From assembly GCA_020186115.1 (NCBI GenBank), contig WSYJ01000156.1, forward strand, positions 248,001 to 312,000: DNA of 64,000 bases, read 5' to 3'. Of the stretch, positions 10,218 to 20,710 are shown in pieces. A program made the position numbers and the translations under genes. Under the pieces are notes generated by a model. The model saw nothing but the letters and a program-made list of their open reading frames with translations. It searched no databases and was not told the DNA's origin. Source of the DNA: Histomonas meleagridis (lineage: Eukaryota; Parabasalia; Tritrichomonadida; Dientamoebidae). Every line of letters starts with the position of its first letter. The first letter of the stretch is position 1.

Positions 10218-12326
10218 TTACATTCCATAAGCGAGTCCAATTCCATAGTACACACTCACACACGCGATCAAACATGCGATTGTTACAATTATTCCCCAAA
10301 TTATCATTTCCTTTGATGTCAAATAGTTTTTACCCGTATCATCCTGCAACGAAACAGTGCAAATGTTTGGGAAAGACGACACCGGCAGCACCTGCGATGC
10401 TGTAGTTGTCATACATGCGCACATTGCGTACAGTGCCAAATGACCTGAATTCGCAGCGAAAGTACAAACCAAAGGCAAAGTGATCATTGATGACACAGTA
10501 TGTGTTAATAATATATCTATCACGAGTACGCAAGCGTTCACAATAAGTATCGACACCCATAAACTTGTTCCTCCCAATAAACTTTCGAGTAAATTCTTCG
10601 CGACTTCCATTAGCCCTGAATCTGTAACTATTTTACATAATGCGTTACCTCCCATTAACATAAATATGATGTTCCATGGTAACTCAGTGATTTTCGATGG
10701 ATTTAATATTCCGATTCCATAAAACATTAGAACGGGTATTAATCCAACAACACCATAATCGGAAAATGCTTTGTTACCACCAAATGGTAATGATATCCAT
10801 ATAGCTATTGTTCCTAATGATATAATGCCAACAAACCATTGCATCCAACCAAACTCTGTCTTCGAATTTGGTACTGGTGGAACTTGATCAATATCCATTT
10901 TATATTTTATTTGTAACATTACCCATGCAATGAGACAACAAACAATTGCATATGGTAATGCAGTAGCAAAGAATTCAACAAAGTCAACAGAAACATCTAA
11001 GTCATTTGCTGTCGCTGCTTGTGCTACTGCTTCAACTGTAACTGCGTTTTGTGGTGATGATAATGGCGTCATCATTCCTCCTAAGTTTCCACCAACTGCA
11101 ATTGCAAATAACATCGCTTTGATATATTCAGAATTTCGTGGTATTTGTTTAAGTGTTGGAACAACTAAGGCTACAACTATCATTGTACTTGTAATGTTCG
11201 AAATCCACATAGCAATAAAGGCATTAAGTATTATCAAAACTAATAAAAATAAGCGTTTGTTACATGAAGCTTTTTGTAAGATAATCATCGCAATTCGTTT
11301 ATCTAATTCAGTCTCACGTAAACCTGCCGCTATAGTGAAGCCACCAATTGTAAGAAAAACAGTGGATGACATTGTTGATTGATGAATTACTTTCCCAACA
11401 GTTTCCCAAGAATCAGGTAAAACGCCACAAACTACACCTAAAAATGGTATACTTAACGATGTTAGCCATAAAGGAACTGCACCTGTTGCCCATAATATTG
11501 CGGCAAAAAATACAATCCCTAAACAACGTTGTGCAGACATCTCAAATTTCAGAGTGAATTGAAAAAATTGAAAGGCTAATAATACCGCGAGTGAAATAAC
11601 TAATGGAATCGCTTTGATACTTGCGGGAGCTAATAAAAGTTCATTATGACGAAACGTCATGGCTTCAAATTTAGATAGTACTGTGGATTGTTTCCAAAGA
11701 AGAGCATTTTCAACTTGTGAATGAAGTTGTACAACAATATCAGAACGTGAAGAATGGTCAGTATTGGGAGATACACGTCGTTTCATTGTGACAAATAAAT
11801 CTTCGAGTTGTGAAATTAAAATTGAAATATCAGAAAGTGATCCAAATATTTCATTTTCAATGGATAAATATTCTTCTCGGAATTCTGGTTGGCTTAAAAG
11901 CCGTGCAAACTTCTTCACGATCTTTTCTCCACCAGTTTTGTTGACTTCTAAAAAAGTACGTAATTCATAAACTGTAAGCATTTCACCATAAATTCTCTTA
12001 TGAAATGATTTTTCAGCTTCTTCTGACCTTTCATCACTTTCAAGTTGATCATCTAAATCAGCACGAATTTCATCAATAGATTTCTCAATTTCTTCATATT
12101 GTTGTGAATAAAATGTAGCGATTTGGCTTATGCTTTCTCGAAGAGCTGAAATGAACTTTTCATTGCATGTATTTTTAAGATTTTCAACATCGGTAGGTGA
12201 GATATCAGTTGTTTCTTCAATTAAGGAGATAAATTGTTTAATCATCTTTTTTAAATCTTTATATGGAATGTATCTGTCATACCATTGCTTAACAGCAACA
12301 AAACGAAGCTGTTTCCCAAATTTCAT
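10218..12326 (-). CDS. SPX domain plus DASS/Na-sulfate-type anion transporter (Pho87/90/91-like)
   Basis: A 702-residue protein. Residues 1 to about 170 form an SPX domain: it opens MKFGKQLRFVAVKQWYDRYI, with YKDLKKMIKQ and the later helix FARLLSQPEF. From about residue 235 there are ten or more hydrophobic segments of the citrate/Na-sulfate (DASS, ArsB/NhaD) fold. Landmarks are FAAILWATGAVPLWLTSLSI, LTIGGFTIAAGLRETELDKR, MTPLSSPQNAVTV and SSFPNICTVSL. SPX-DASS fusions in fungi are low-affinity phosphate carriers in which SPX senses inositol pyrophosphates. By analogy this is a membrane phosphate or other divalent-anion transporter under phosphate control. The start is an ATG six bases after an initiator motif. 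Confidence 0.88.
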   Translation of the reverse strand: MKFGKQLRFVAVKQWYDRYIPYKDLKKMIKQFISLIEETTDISPTDVENLKNTCNEKFISALRESISQIATFYSQQYEEIEKSIDEIRADLDDQLESDERSEEAEKSFHKRIYGEMLTVYELRTFLEVNKTGGEKIVKKFARLLSQPEFREEYLSIENEIFGSLSDISILISQLEDLFVTMKRRVSPNTDHSSRSDIVVQLHSQVENALLWKQSTVLSKFEAMTFRHNELLLAPASIKAIPLVISLAVLLAFQFFQFTLKFEMSAQRCLGIVFFAAILWATGAVPLWLTSLSIPFLGVVCGVLPDSWETVGKVIHQSTMSSTVFLTIGGFTIAAGLRETELDKRIAMIILQKASCNKRLFLLVLIILNAFIAMWISNITSTMIVVALVVPTLKQIPRNSEYIKAMLFAIAVGGNLGGMMTPLSSPQNAVTVEAVAQAATANDLDVSVDFVEFFATALPYAIVCCLIAWVMLQIKYKMDIDQVPPVPNSKTEFGWMQWFVGIISLGTIAIWISLPFGGNKAFSDYGVVGLIPVLMFYGIGILNPSKITELPWNIIFMLMGGNALCKIVTDSGLMEVAKNLLESLLGGTSLWVSILIVNACVLVIDILLTHTVSSMITLPLVCTFAANSGHLALYAMCACMTTTASQVLPVSSFPNICTVSLQDDTGKNYLTSKEMIIWGIIVTIACLIACVSVYYGIGLAYGM

Positions 12327-12334
12327 TGAAGTGA
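12327..12334 (-). promoter_or_regulatory. Initiator-like element of the SPX transporter gene
   Basis: Read on the - strand, TCACTTCA directly precedes the ATG. The TCA(+1)CTT core puts the likely first transcribed base at 12332 and gives a six-base leader, as known for trichomonad genes. Confidence 0.55.
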
Positions 12335-13451
12335 GGTCTTCAAAAGAGTCGAAGTAACGTATTCAATACAAAAATGGGTCAATTCCAGGATTACGAAGTT
12401 ATTAATTATAAAATATCATCAGATTATAATCAATATGATATTTCTCATCTAAGCATTCAATAATAATCTTAATATATCAAATAAAGAGAAAAATAAATGC
12501 ATTCTAAAAGCTATTTTACAACGGTTCAACTATCGGCCCATGAAACGATGGTTTTGGTCATTTGCTTCAAAAAGTTGAATTTGACTATTGCAACAGATTA
12601 ATATGCTCACAATATTGAATGAGGAAAATCTATCACGAAAAATAAACGTTTGCTTAAGCAATACCTTGGTAAAGAGGTTTTTTGGCATTTTTGAAAACGA
12701 AATATTGAAAAAGTCATTTTATTCTGATGTGTACTAATATCGATGTTTTTTACAAAGAAGTGAAAGCAACAAATTCCACAATGGTATTTGCATATAACTA
12801 GAAAATATTAATAAACATATAGATGGAACCCTATGCACATATATTTGAGTGAATTCATTCGTCTATTTTTTGGATGTTTTCATTTTTCGATTTCAAATAT
12901 TTGCTCACAAAAAGTCAATTCAAAAACCGCATTATCACAAAGAAACACCTAAAAAAAATAAAAAATGCGTTATAATACCAAACTTTTGCATCATTATAAA
13001 ATTTTAATCGTTGTAGACTTTCTAAATTTTAATGTTGAGTAAATGTATATACTTTTCATAATATATATTAAACTCGTTACGCAAATTTCGTGATATCCGT
13101 ACCCCAATTTTTTGGTATTGGGCTCAATTAAGCGCCTTAATTTTGATTAAAATGAGTTTTATTTTAGTGGTGGGAAATCCTTAAAATTTATTCCAGGATG
13201 GTGTGTATTTTATGTGCAATCCTCTTATTCAATTTTCAATAGTTTATACTCAGAGTATCAATCGTTACATCACGACTTTTTGATATAAATTTAATCGTTC
13301 TTCACTTTTTGTCATTTTACGCGTCTCAAATTTGAGTAAAAATTTAATTCATTATTAATTGTGTCAATATAAAGTACTTAAAAAATGGGAGTTGTAAACT
13401 GCCAATTGTGTTCAATTATCATGACATTTTGAGGTTATTCAGTTCGACTTC
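12335..13451. other. Divergent intergenic region
   Basis: About 1.1 kb of AT-rich sequence upstream of two divergent genes. It holds an ACGGTT motif near 12515. At 13083-13097 a 15-mer recurs in inverted orientation at about 16429-16443, on the other side of the following BspA gene. TTCAGTT near 13439 is a weak initiator candidate. Confidence 0.45.
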
Positions 13452-16133
13452 ATGAGTGGAACATCGATGTTTTTTTTTATTACTTTGTGCATTCAAGCAT
13501 TTCAAGTATATGACGATGTAACCAAAACACTTACAATCACAAACTCAAATGAATTTTCACAAGAATACCGCTCTTCAGCAGAACATGTTATCATAAATGG
13601 TGATATAGATTCAATTCCTTCGAATTCATTTTACACATGGGATATAATCTCCGCCACAATCGGTGATTCAATCATTTCAATTGGGAATAGATCATTCTAT
13701 GTCTGTTTTTCATTAGAAAATGTTTCACTAGGGAAAAATGTAAGAACGATAAACGAAAGTGCATTTTCATTATGTTCTGCGTTGAAAAATATTATATTTC
13801 CAAAATCCCTTACATATATTGGCGAAGAGTCATTTTATTCTACTGGCTTATTAACAATTACTATAAGCGAAGGTATAGAGGTAATACACGAATCAGCGTT
13901 TGAATCATGTGATCTCGCAACGAATCTTACTCTGTCAGAATCAGTCATTCGAATTGAAAAAAATGGATTTTATCAATGTTCATCATTGACACAAATTCAT
14001 TTTGGGAGTAAAATTGAATCAATTGGTGAACAAGCATTTGGCTCTTGTAAATCATTACAAAATCTGACACTACCCGATTCACTTTTAATAATTGGCGATT
14101 ATTGTTTTCAGTATTGCTCCAATCTTGAGCACATTGTCCTTGGAACGAATTTGAAATCGATCGGGAATTTTTCATTTTCATATTTAGAAAAAATCACAAA
14201 TTTCACGATACAGGAATCCATTGAAAACATTGGTATGAATCCATTTTCATCTACGCCATTAGTATATATTAATGTTTCCAAAGAGAATAAATATTTTTCC
14301 AACTTAAATGATGATGGCATTTTATATAATAAGAATATCACATCCATTATTATATATCCAAAAAATTATCCATTAACAACATATGAATTTCCTTCGACTA
14401 TTATTAGTACTTCAGATTATACATTTAGTAAGTGTCAATTAAAAGAAATTAATTTATCTGAAAATCTTCAAACAATTGGAATAAATGCATTTTCGGAATG
14501 TTATAATTTGATAAATATAACTTTAAAGAATTCCATGAAAACTATTTGCGAATATGCATTTCAATCTTGTTCCAATTTGATATCAATTGATTTCGGTAAC
14601 AGTCTTGAAATTATCGGAACATATGCCTTCCATTCATGTGGATTTATAAGTATAACATTTCCAAACGCAATTAAATCAATTGGACAAAATTCATTTTATA
14701 CATGCAATAAATTGGAAATTATTGATTTCGGAAATGGTTTAAACACAATTCCAATGTATTCATTTGGTAATTGCCGAAGTTTAACTAATGTTTCGATACC
14801 TGATACAATAATATCGATTGATGCAAATGCGTTTTATTATTGTTCTAATTTAAATATTATTAATATATCAAAAGATAATTTATATTATTCTAATTATAAT
14901 GATGATGGAATTGTTTATAGTAAAAATTTAACAATTTTATGTATATATCCATATGGTAAAATAGAAAAAACTTTTGATGTTCCTTCTACAGTAATTGCTA
15001 TTGGTGATAATTCATTTTATTATCACCCTTCAATCGAAACAGTTAATTTCACATTAAATGTTACAATAATTTATTCATATGCATTTTATTCATGTAAAAA
15101 ATTGGTTAATATAACTAATTCTGATTCAGTATATTTAATTGGAGATAGAGCATTTTATGGATGTTCAAAGTTAATATCATTTTTAAGTGATAATATTTCC
15201 ATTATAGAAAACGAAGGATTTTATGGTTGTACTTCGATCATAAATATAACATTAACAGATAAATTAACTTATATTGGATCATCATCATTTCGTAGATGTG
15301 AAGAATTATTAGATGTATATTTAAGTGATAATATAATATATATTGGTGATTCAGCATTTGAAAATTGTGAGAAAATATCAAAAATTAAATTACCAAATAA
15401 AATTAATTATATTTTAGAGGAAACATTTAGTTACTGTCAAAATTTAATGTCTGTTGAATTAAATGAAAATTTAATAGATATTGGCGTAAGTGCATTTTTT
15501 TATTGTTCCAACTTAAATAATATAACAATTCCGTCAACAACAATTAATATTGGAAATTATTCATTTCAAAGTTGTGATAATTTGGAAACAATTATTATCG
15601 GTAAAAGTGTACAAACAATTGGAATAAATGCATTCGGAAAATGTTCGTCACTTAAATGCATTTCATTTTATGGAGAAACTGAACCATTAATATATGAAAA
15701 CTCTTTTAATGGAATCGTTGCAGATTCTGTTATGGTAACAACTGCATACAAAAGCATAAAATTTGGAAACTTAAATGTCTCCAAAGATACTATAGGGGAA
15801 TGCCAACAAGTTATAACGCAAACATTTACGCAAACGAATACATTTACGCAATCGAACACATATTCACAATCAAATACTTATTCACAATCAAATACATATT
15901 CGCAATCGAACACTTATTCGAATTCGAATATGTTCACTGCTTCGTTTGATTTAGATAATGCGGAAGACGAATCAAACGATTGGGTGATCCCTGTGGTGAT
16001 TGTCGTTGTTGTTGTAGTGGTAATTGCTGTGGCGGTCACAGTAACAATTGTTTTGGTAAGAAGGAAAAAAGCTGTGAGTACAAATGAGAAATTAGAGAGT
16101 GAACAAAATGAAATTGACGACGATTTACTTTGA
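13452..16133 (+). CDS. BspA-type leucine-rich repeat membrane protein with hexapeptide stalk
   Basis: An 893-residue protein. The start MSGTSMFFFITLCIQAFQ is a signal peptide. About residues 40-780 are BspA/LRR_5 repeats of roughly 23 residues (xIGxxAFxxCxxLxxIxL), with two irregular inserts containing the YYSNYNDDGIVYSKNLT type of sequence. A Thr/Ser/Gln stalk follows, made of hexapeptides TFTQTN, TFTQSN, TYSQSN (three times) and TYSNSN. One transmembrane helix (VIPVVIVVVVVVVIAVAV) is followed by a basic stop-transfer (VRRKK) and a 25-residue acidic tail ending DDDLL. Expected on the plasma membrane with the LRR domain outside, where such proteins are candidate adhesins for host cells, mucin or bacteria. 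Confidence 0.92.
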   Translation: MSGTSMFFFITLCIQAFQVYDDVTKTLTITNSNEFSQEYRSSAEHVIINGDIDSIPSNSFYTWDIISATIGDSIISIGNRSFYVCFSLENVSLGKNVRTINESAFSLCSALKNIIFPKSLTYIGEESFYSTGLLTITISEGIEVIHESAFESCDLATNLTLSESVIRIEKNGFYQCSSLTQIHFGSKIESIGEQAFGSCKSLQNLTLPDSLLIIGDYCFQYCSNLEHIVLGTNLKSIGNFSFSYLEKITNFTIQESIENIGMNPFSSTPLVYINVSKENKYFSNLNDDGILYNKNITSIIIYPKNYPLTTYEFPSTIISTSDYTFSKCQLKEINLSENLQTIGINAFSECYNLINITLKNSMKTICEYAFQSCSNLISIDFGNSLEIIGTYAFHSCGFISITFPNAIKSIGQNSFYTCNKLEIIDFGNGLNTIPMYSFGNCRSLTNVSIPDTIISIDANAFYYCSNLNIINISKDNLYYSNYNDDGIVYSKNLTILCIYPYGKIEKTFDVPSTVIAIGDNSFYYHPSIETVNFTLNVTIIYSYAFYSCKKLVNITNSDSVYLIGDRAFYGCSKLISFLSDNISIIENEGFYGCTSIINITLTDKLTYIGSSSFRRCEELLDVYLSDNIIYIGDSAFENCEKISKIKLPNKINYILEETFSYCQNLMSVELNENLIDIGVSAFFYCSNLNNITIPSTTINIGNYSFQSCDNLETIIIGKSVQTIGINAFGKCSSLKCISFYGETEPLIYENSFNGIVADSVMVTTAYKSIKFGNLNVSKDTIGECQQVITQTFTQTNTFTQSNTYSQSNTYSQSNTYSQSNTYSNSNMFTASFDLDNAEDESNDWVIPVVIVVVVVVVIAVAVTVTIVLVRRKKAVSTNEKLESEQNEIDDDLL
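15822..15929 (+). repeat. 18-nt tandem repeat encoding the stalk
   Basis: Six back-to-back 18-nt units in frame, each coding a Thr-(Phe/Tyr)-x-x-Ser/Thr-Asn hexapeptide. The units differ mainly at third positions and in A/T exchanges, so the array has diverged while the protein pattern was kept. Confidence 0.9.
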
Positions 16134-17189
16134 TATATATATTAAATACAGAATGAATTATTTAAATGAGTCAAAAATGTTTAACGATTTGAGTTTGTTA
16201 ATAAAAATTCGTTCGAAGAAAATTTATTTTCGGATTTTGTTTACTTCATATTGAGAATGACGTAATGAGATTACACTCGGTAAGTAATCATTAGCTTCTC
16301 TTAAGCCCAAATCATTTGTTTTTGCATGTGACTTTTTTAAAATGGAAAATGATTTATTTCGTTTCTAAACGATGATGCAACCAATGAAATTTATATTAAA
16401 TAAGGAATTACCTTAATAACAATTGCAGATATCACGAAATTTTCATTCTTAAAGTTGAAGTTTCAAAAATTGCCGGAAAAGTGATAAATCTGCTGACACG
16501 GGGGTAATAACATGACGTAGGTTTAGACTTAATTTTTCTAACTTTGCAAATATTAGTTAAGACACAAGTTCTAATACAAAATTTCGAATTTTTTTCGAAA
16601 TTATGAAATTATTGTTAAAATATAACTGGCCTAAGAATATATTTTCATTTCAGCATATGAAAAAAATCACAGCAACAATATCAATTTGTCTAATTTTGAT
16701 AAAGGAAGATCGAATTGGTGTATTAAGAAGAAAAAGAAGGTATAGCATTTTTATAAAAAAATCGAGAATATTTTGTTCCTGACCTTTAGTGAATTCTATG
16801 TCATATCGATAATATGATGTTAGTCATTAGGGAAAATGAGATTTGATATTTTTTATTATTATAATTGTAAGCTTTATTTAATTTTCAAAGCATGATCTAT
16901 GAAAAAGTGAAAGATTGTCATTTTTTTGCATTATTTTAAAAATTTATGACTTACACATCAATTTACAATATTAAATTTATTAAATTCATACAAATGAATC
17001 TACATAATCTTTGAAATAAAAAATTTTTTACAGAAGGATTTTTAAAAATATCAAATATATAAAAAGTTTTTGAAGTAAAGAAAAATTTGACAAAAGTCAT
17101 TAATACGAAGATTTTCATAAATATTTATTAAAACATTTATGTTTTAAGCAAATTTGCTTCGATTGTTAAATAGAAAATTTAATATAAAA
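16134..17189. other. Intergenic region
   Basis: AT-rich, with no supported gene. It contains the inverted partner (about 16429-16443) of the 15-mer upstream of the preceding gene. Confidence 0.5.
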
Positions 17190-17600
17190 TGGTATTGGAT
17201 GCAATCATAAGTGCTGTTTAAAATAATTTAAAGAATTTTTAAATATTATTTTTGAATATTAAATTATTAAAATAAATTTTAAATAAAACAAATAAATATT
17301 TTTAGCACTAATATCAATTCCTTCTTGTTCGAGAAGTAATTTAACAATTTCTGTATGACCATTTTTAGATGCAATCATAAGTGCTGTTCTAAATAATTTA
17401 AATAATTTCCAAATATTTTTTTGAAATATTAAATTATTAAAATAAATTTTAAATAAAACAAACAAATATCTTTGGCATTAATATCAAATCCTTTTTGTTC
17501 AAGAAGTAATTTAACAATTTCTATATTAGATGCCCAAAAAAGTGCTGACCATAATATTTTAAATAATTTCCAAATACTATTTTAAAATACCAAATTATTT
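17190..17600 (-). pseudogene. Orphan ankyrin cassette array (three modules, no gene head)
   Basis: On the - strand there are two intact ankyrin modules: one at about 17295-17385 (TALMIASKNGHTEIVKLLLE) and one, nine bases shorter, at about 17470-17550 (SALFWASNIEIVKLLLEQ). A third is decayed and truncated at the low-coordinate end. The spacer between the two intact modules is 80 nt and has the same sequence type as in the larger arrays in this window. No DUF3447 head lies upstream, so this is a cut-off remnant of a larger gene. Confidence 0.75.
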
Positions 17601-17938
17601 TAATAAATATCAAAAATTGATTAAAAAAGTGACAAATTCTCTTAGATTTGCAAATCAGTTGACTTCCTTAAAACACACACGCAACAGAAAAAAAATCGTA
17701 TATTTATTATATTCGACTTTATATATGTAACAACCCAAATATAAGGCAATAAGTAGATAATACACAAAATGTTTTATTGTATTTTAATGAGTGATATCAC
17801 TTTAGTCTTTTAGACATAAAGAACCGAAATTTTGTGATAAAACACTTTTTTGTTATATTTTACTTCATAATTTGATAAAAATATTTTCTTTTAATATAAC
17901 AAACGAAAACTTAAAAAACAAAACAAATTATTTTCTAT
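17601..17938. other. Intergenic region
   Basis: AT-rich spacer downstream of the UTP21 gene. No gene or RNA seen. Confidence 0.5.
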
Positions 17939-20404
17939 TTACTGAATTCTGTTAATCATTTGAATAAGGTACAATGAGTAGTTAATGTTATCCTCAAGAT
18001 AACGTATTGCATCTTCTTGAGCCTCTTTTACTTCATTTAACAACTGTTTCAAATTTGGATTTTTCAGGATCATTGCACCGAATTCATTTAAGAACACGCT
18101 TAACAATGCTTGAATCATTTCGAAGTTATTTCTTTGGTTTAAGCCAAATATTAACATTTTCATGAATAAAACTCTTTCATCGCAATCGCCATTTACATGT
18201 AACCCCGAAATTTCCAAATTTATTGCATCATGATTCATATTAATCATTAAGTTAATACTATCATTAAAGTCATCTTTTTCATTATCGATAATTAATTGTT
18301 TCACGAATTCGGATGAAGGCATTACATCTTTATCTAAAGTCATATTTTCTTCTGTTTCTAAATTAGGCAAAGCTAAATTTGTTGAAGCTGATAAGAAAAA
18401 TGGTACAATAATTTTCGTTTTGGAAAACTTTAATGGATCTGTTGGCGGATTTATTACATTTTTCATCTTAATCGTTGGCTGTTCACTATATATTATTAAT
18501 CCTTCTTGTTTTGCTATTTCTATTTCATTTAATGATTCCGAGCTAATGATTTTCTCTGGTCTAAAGTACCATAATTTTGTCGATAAATTATTCTCATGAA
18601 TTGTAGCAATTAAATTCTCTTTAGGATGTGCTGCTATACCTGTTATAGGATATGGAATCTTAACTGATTGTATTAATGATGCCGTCATCATATCAAACAA
18701 ATAAACATTTTCAAATGATGAAATAATTAAATATTTTCCATCATTCGAAAAACATAAACTTGTTCCATTAATTTCAAATATACGTGCAATTAATTTCGAT
18801 ATTACATCAACAATATATACTTTCTCATTAGCTGTAATAGCTAATAAATGTGAATTAGGATGTGGTGCCATCTTTGTGATTGGCGATTCTAAATTAATTG
18901 AGCCTTCAAAAGTTAATTCATCAAAGTTATGGAAATAAATTGTCCCGTCTTCTGCTCCAGAGATTATATGTTGATTAAGAGAATCAGAATATACAAAGAC
19001 AACACGTGAATCATGTTTCGTTTCGATTGATCCTTTATGTCGCGCACTTTGCGTTACAAATACTTCAACTGTTCCAGCATCTGTGCCAACAATTCCAAAG
19101 TTTCCACATGGAGTTAAGTATGTACATGTCGCTTTGATTTCCCCATTAAAATCGGCAAATGTAATCGTTTGATTACTTTCAATTCGTGAACCATTCTTGG
19201 GCATCGCTGTAAGCGCTTTACGAGCAAATCGTGAATTTTCTATATCCCATAAGAAGACTAATGTCCCATCTACGTGTTGTGAAGCAATGGACGCATAACG
19301 TTGTGCATTCGTGGTCGAAATCGATTGGATTGGATTCGATAAATGCTTACGATTTAATGGTGCAGTGGAGATAATAGATGACGTGGTTTCGATTATTGGG
19401 TTTGCTGAGATAATGGTCGATGTACCTGATGCAGTAACGATATTTGTGGAACCATTAACTTCGACAAAGGATACAGCTACTGGAGGTGTTTCATGGCCAA
19501 CACGACTACGATAGATTCGTAAAAGGTCTTCGGTTTCATCATCGGCAATCCATTGTTTGATGGAATTATCTGAACTACCAGTAATCAAAAGATTGGTCTT
19601 CATAAAGCTGACTGATGTTATTGAGTTGTTATGGCAATGTGATTTGGAGGCTATGATTTGTTTAAGATTAAGATCCCATACTAATAATTTCCCATTTTCC
19701 ATGCCAACGGCAATATGTGGTGGACCGTCAATACGAAATGAGAAGTCTGTGATGGGGGCTGGCATTTGAAAGGTAAATAACGTTTCATCTTGACGAACAT
19801 TATGAAAAACTAATCGACCATCATAAAGTGCAAAGGCCATAACATCAGGGTTAGGTGATTGCTGAATGCGTTTGACAATGGAACCAAAGCCAGAAAAATT
19901 ATATATACACATTTGAGATTTGATATTCCATAATGAATACTGTCCGTCACTTGTTGCTACAATTAGCTTGTTAACATAAGTGTATGGGTGCATAACAGTC
20001 GTAATTTCTTTTCCTACATCAATTTTAAATATTTCTTTTAATTCATCTGAATAACATGTAAATGTTGTACCCTGGGAAATTACAACATATGGATCAAGGG
20101 AAATAAGGTTCGTTGGTGGTTGCTGTAATTGTATTTCGTCATATTCATTATCTTTAATATCTGTTGCACGAAGTGTAGAATTAGTTGTTGTAAAAACAAC
20201 ATTAGAATTAGCTGCAATATGTGTGATTTTTTGACTGTGTGGAGTGCTTATTTGAGTTAGTTTAAGCTCTTCTGCTGAATATATATGAAAAACATCATCA
20301 ATGGCAACTGCTAAAAAAGGCCAATTTTTGCTGTAAACAATTTCAAAATGTATATCTCCACATATTCGACCAATGTCTTTAAAGAATTCGAAGCAATCAA
20401 ACAT
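17939..20404 (-). CDS. UTP21: U3 snoRNP component UTP21/WDR36 (WD40 protein)
   Basis: The protein has 821 residues from the ATG at 20404; the frame runs 14 codons further to a TTG that I do not accept. Some 12-14 WD40 blades form a tandem beta-propeller over about residues 20-620 (for example LLVWDLNLKQI and LLITGSSDNSIKQWI). The C-terminal 180 residues match the UTP21-specific domain: PFFLSAST, then an Asn-His-Asp-Ala-Ile-Asn-Leu-Glu-Ile block equivalent to the 'PSAIDxEI' motif, then a helical end. UTP21 is part of the UTP-B complex of the small-subunit processome and works in early 18S rRNA maturation in the nucleolus. Size is close to the usual 900-950. Single-copy housekeeping gene. Confidence 0.85.
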   Translation of the reverse strand: MFDCFEFFKDIGRICGDIHFEIVYSKNWPFLAVAIDDVFHIYSAEELKLTQISTPHSQKITHIAANSNVVFTTTNSTLRATDIKDNEYDEIQLQQPPTNLISLDPYVVISQGTTFTCYSDELKEIFKIDVGKEITTVMHPYTYVNKLIVATSDGQYSLWNIKSQMCIYNFSGFGSIVKRIQQSPNPDVMAFALYDGRLVFHNVRQDETLFTFQMPAPITDFSFRIDGPPHIAVGMENGKLLVWDLNLKQIIASKSHCHNNSITSVSFMKTNLLITGSSDNSIKQWIADDETEDLLRIYRSRVGHETPPVAVSFVEVNGSTNIVTASGTSTIISANPIIETTSSIISTAPLNRKHLSNPIQSISTTNAQRYASIASQHVDGTLVFLWDIENSRFARKALTAMPKNGSRIESNQTITFADFNGEIKATCTYLTPCGNFGIVGTDAGTVEVFVTQSARHKGSIETKHDSRVVFVYSDSLNQHIISGAEDGTIYFHNFDELTFEGSINLESPITKMAPHPNSHLLAITANEKVYIVDVISKLIARIFEINGTSLCFSNDGKYLIISSFENVYLFDMMTASLIQSVKIPYPITGIAAHPKENLIATIHENNLSTKLWYFRPEKIISSESLNEIEIAKQEGLIIYSEQPTIKMKNVINPPTDPLKFSKTKIIVPFFLSASTNLALPNLETEENMTLDKDVMPSSEFVKQLIIDNEKDDFNDSINLMINMNHDAINLEISGLHVNGDCDERVLFMKMLIFGLNQRNNFEMIQALLSVFLNEFGAMILKNPNLKQLLNEVKEAQEDAIRYLEDNINYSLYLIQMINRIQ

Positions 20405-20458
20405 TTTCTTTGACCAGTGGTCAAGTATGTCACTTTTACGTTTCAAAATTTTACAAAG

Positions 20459-20490
20459 ACCGTTTATTTTTGAAACATTATGAAACCGTT
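20459..20490 (-). promoter_or_regulatory. Paired AACGGT motifs upstream of UTP21
   Basis: Two ACCGTT sites (20459-20465 and 20485-20490; AACGGT on the gene's strand) lie 55-86 bases before the ATG. They match the general MYB recognition pattern YAACNG or close to it. The same motif recurs upstream of other housekeeping genes here. Confidence 0.4.
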
Positions 20491-20710
20491 AAAAATGTGT
20501 TAAATTTATCAATACTGATATAATCATTAACAAATTATAATTAGAAAAACAAAAAATATACAAGAGAAATCTAAAGCTTTTACTTAGTGTAATATTTGAT
20601 GTAATAGATCCCAAAATTTAAATGATATATAGAGATGTTAGAATGATCTCATTTATTCTATATTGTTTCATTTAATGTTCATTTGTAAATTTAATTTGAA
20701 AAGTTAAAAT

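Noticed and set aside
13452-16133. Bacterial contamination suggested by BspA repeats
   Set aside because: AT content, codon use, stalk and membrane anchor, and neighbours such as UTP21 are eukaryotic; BspA-like families are typical of trichomonads.
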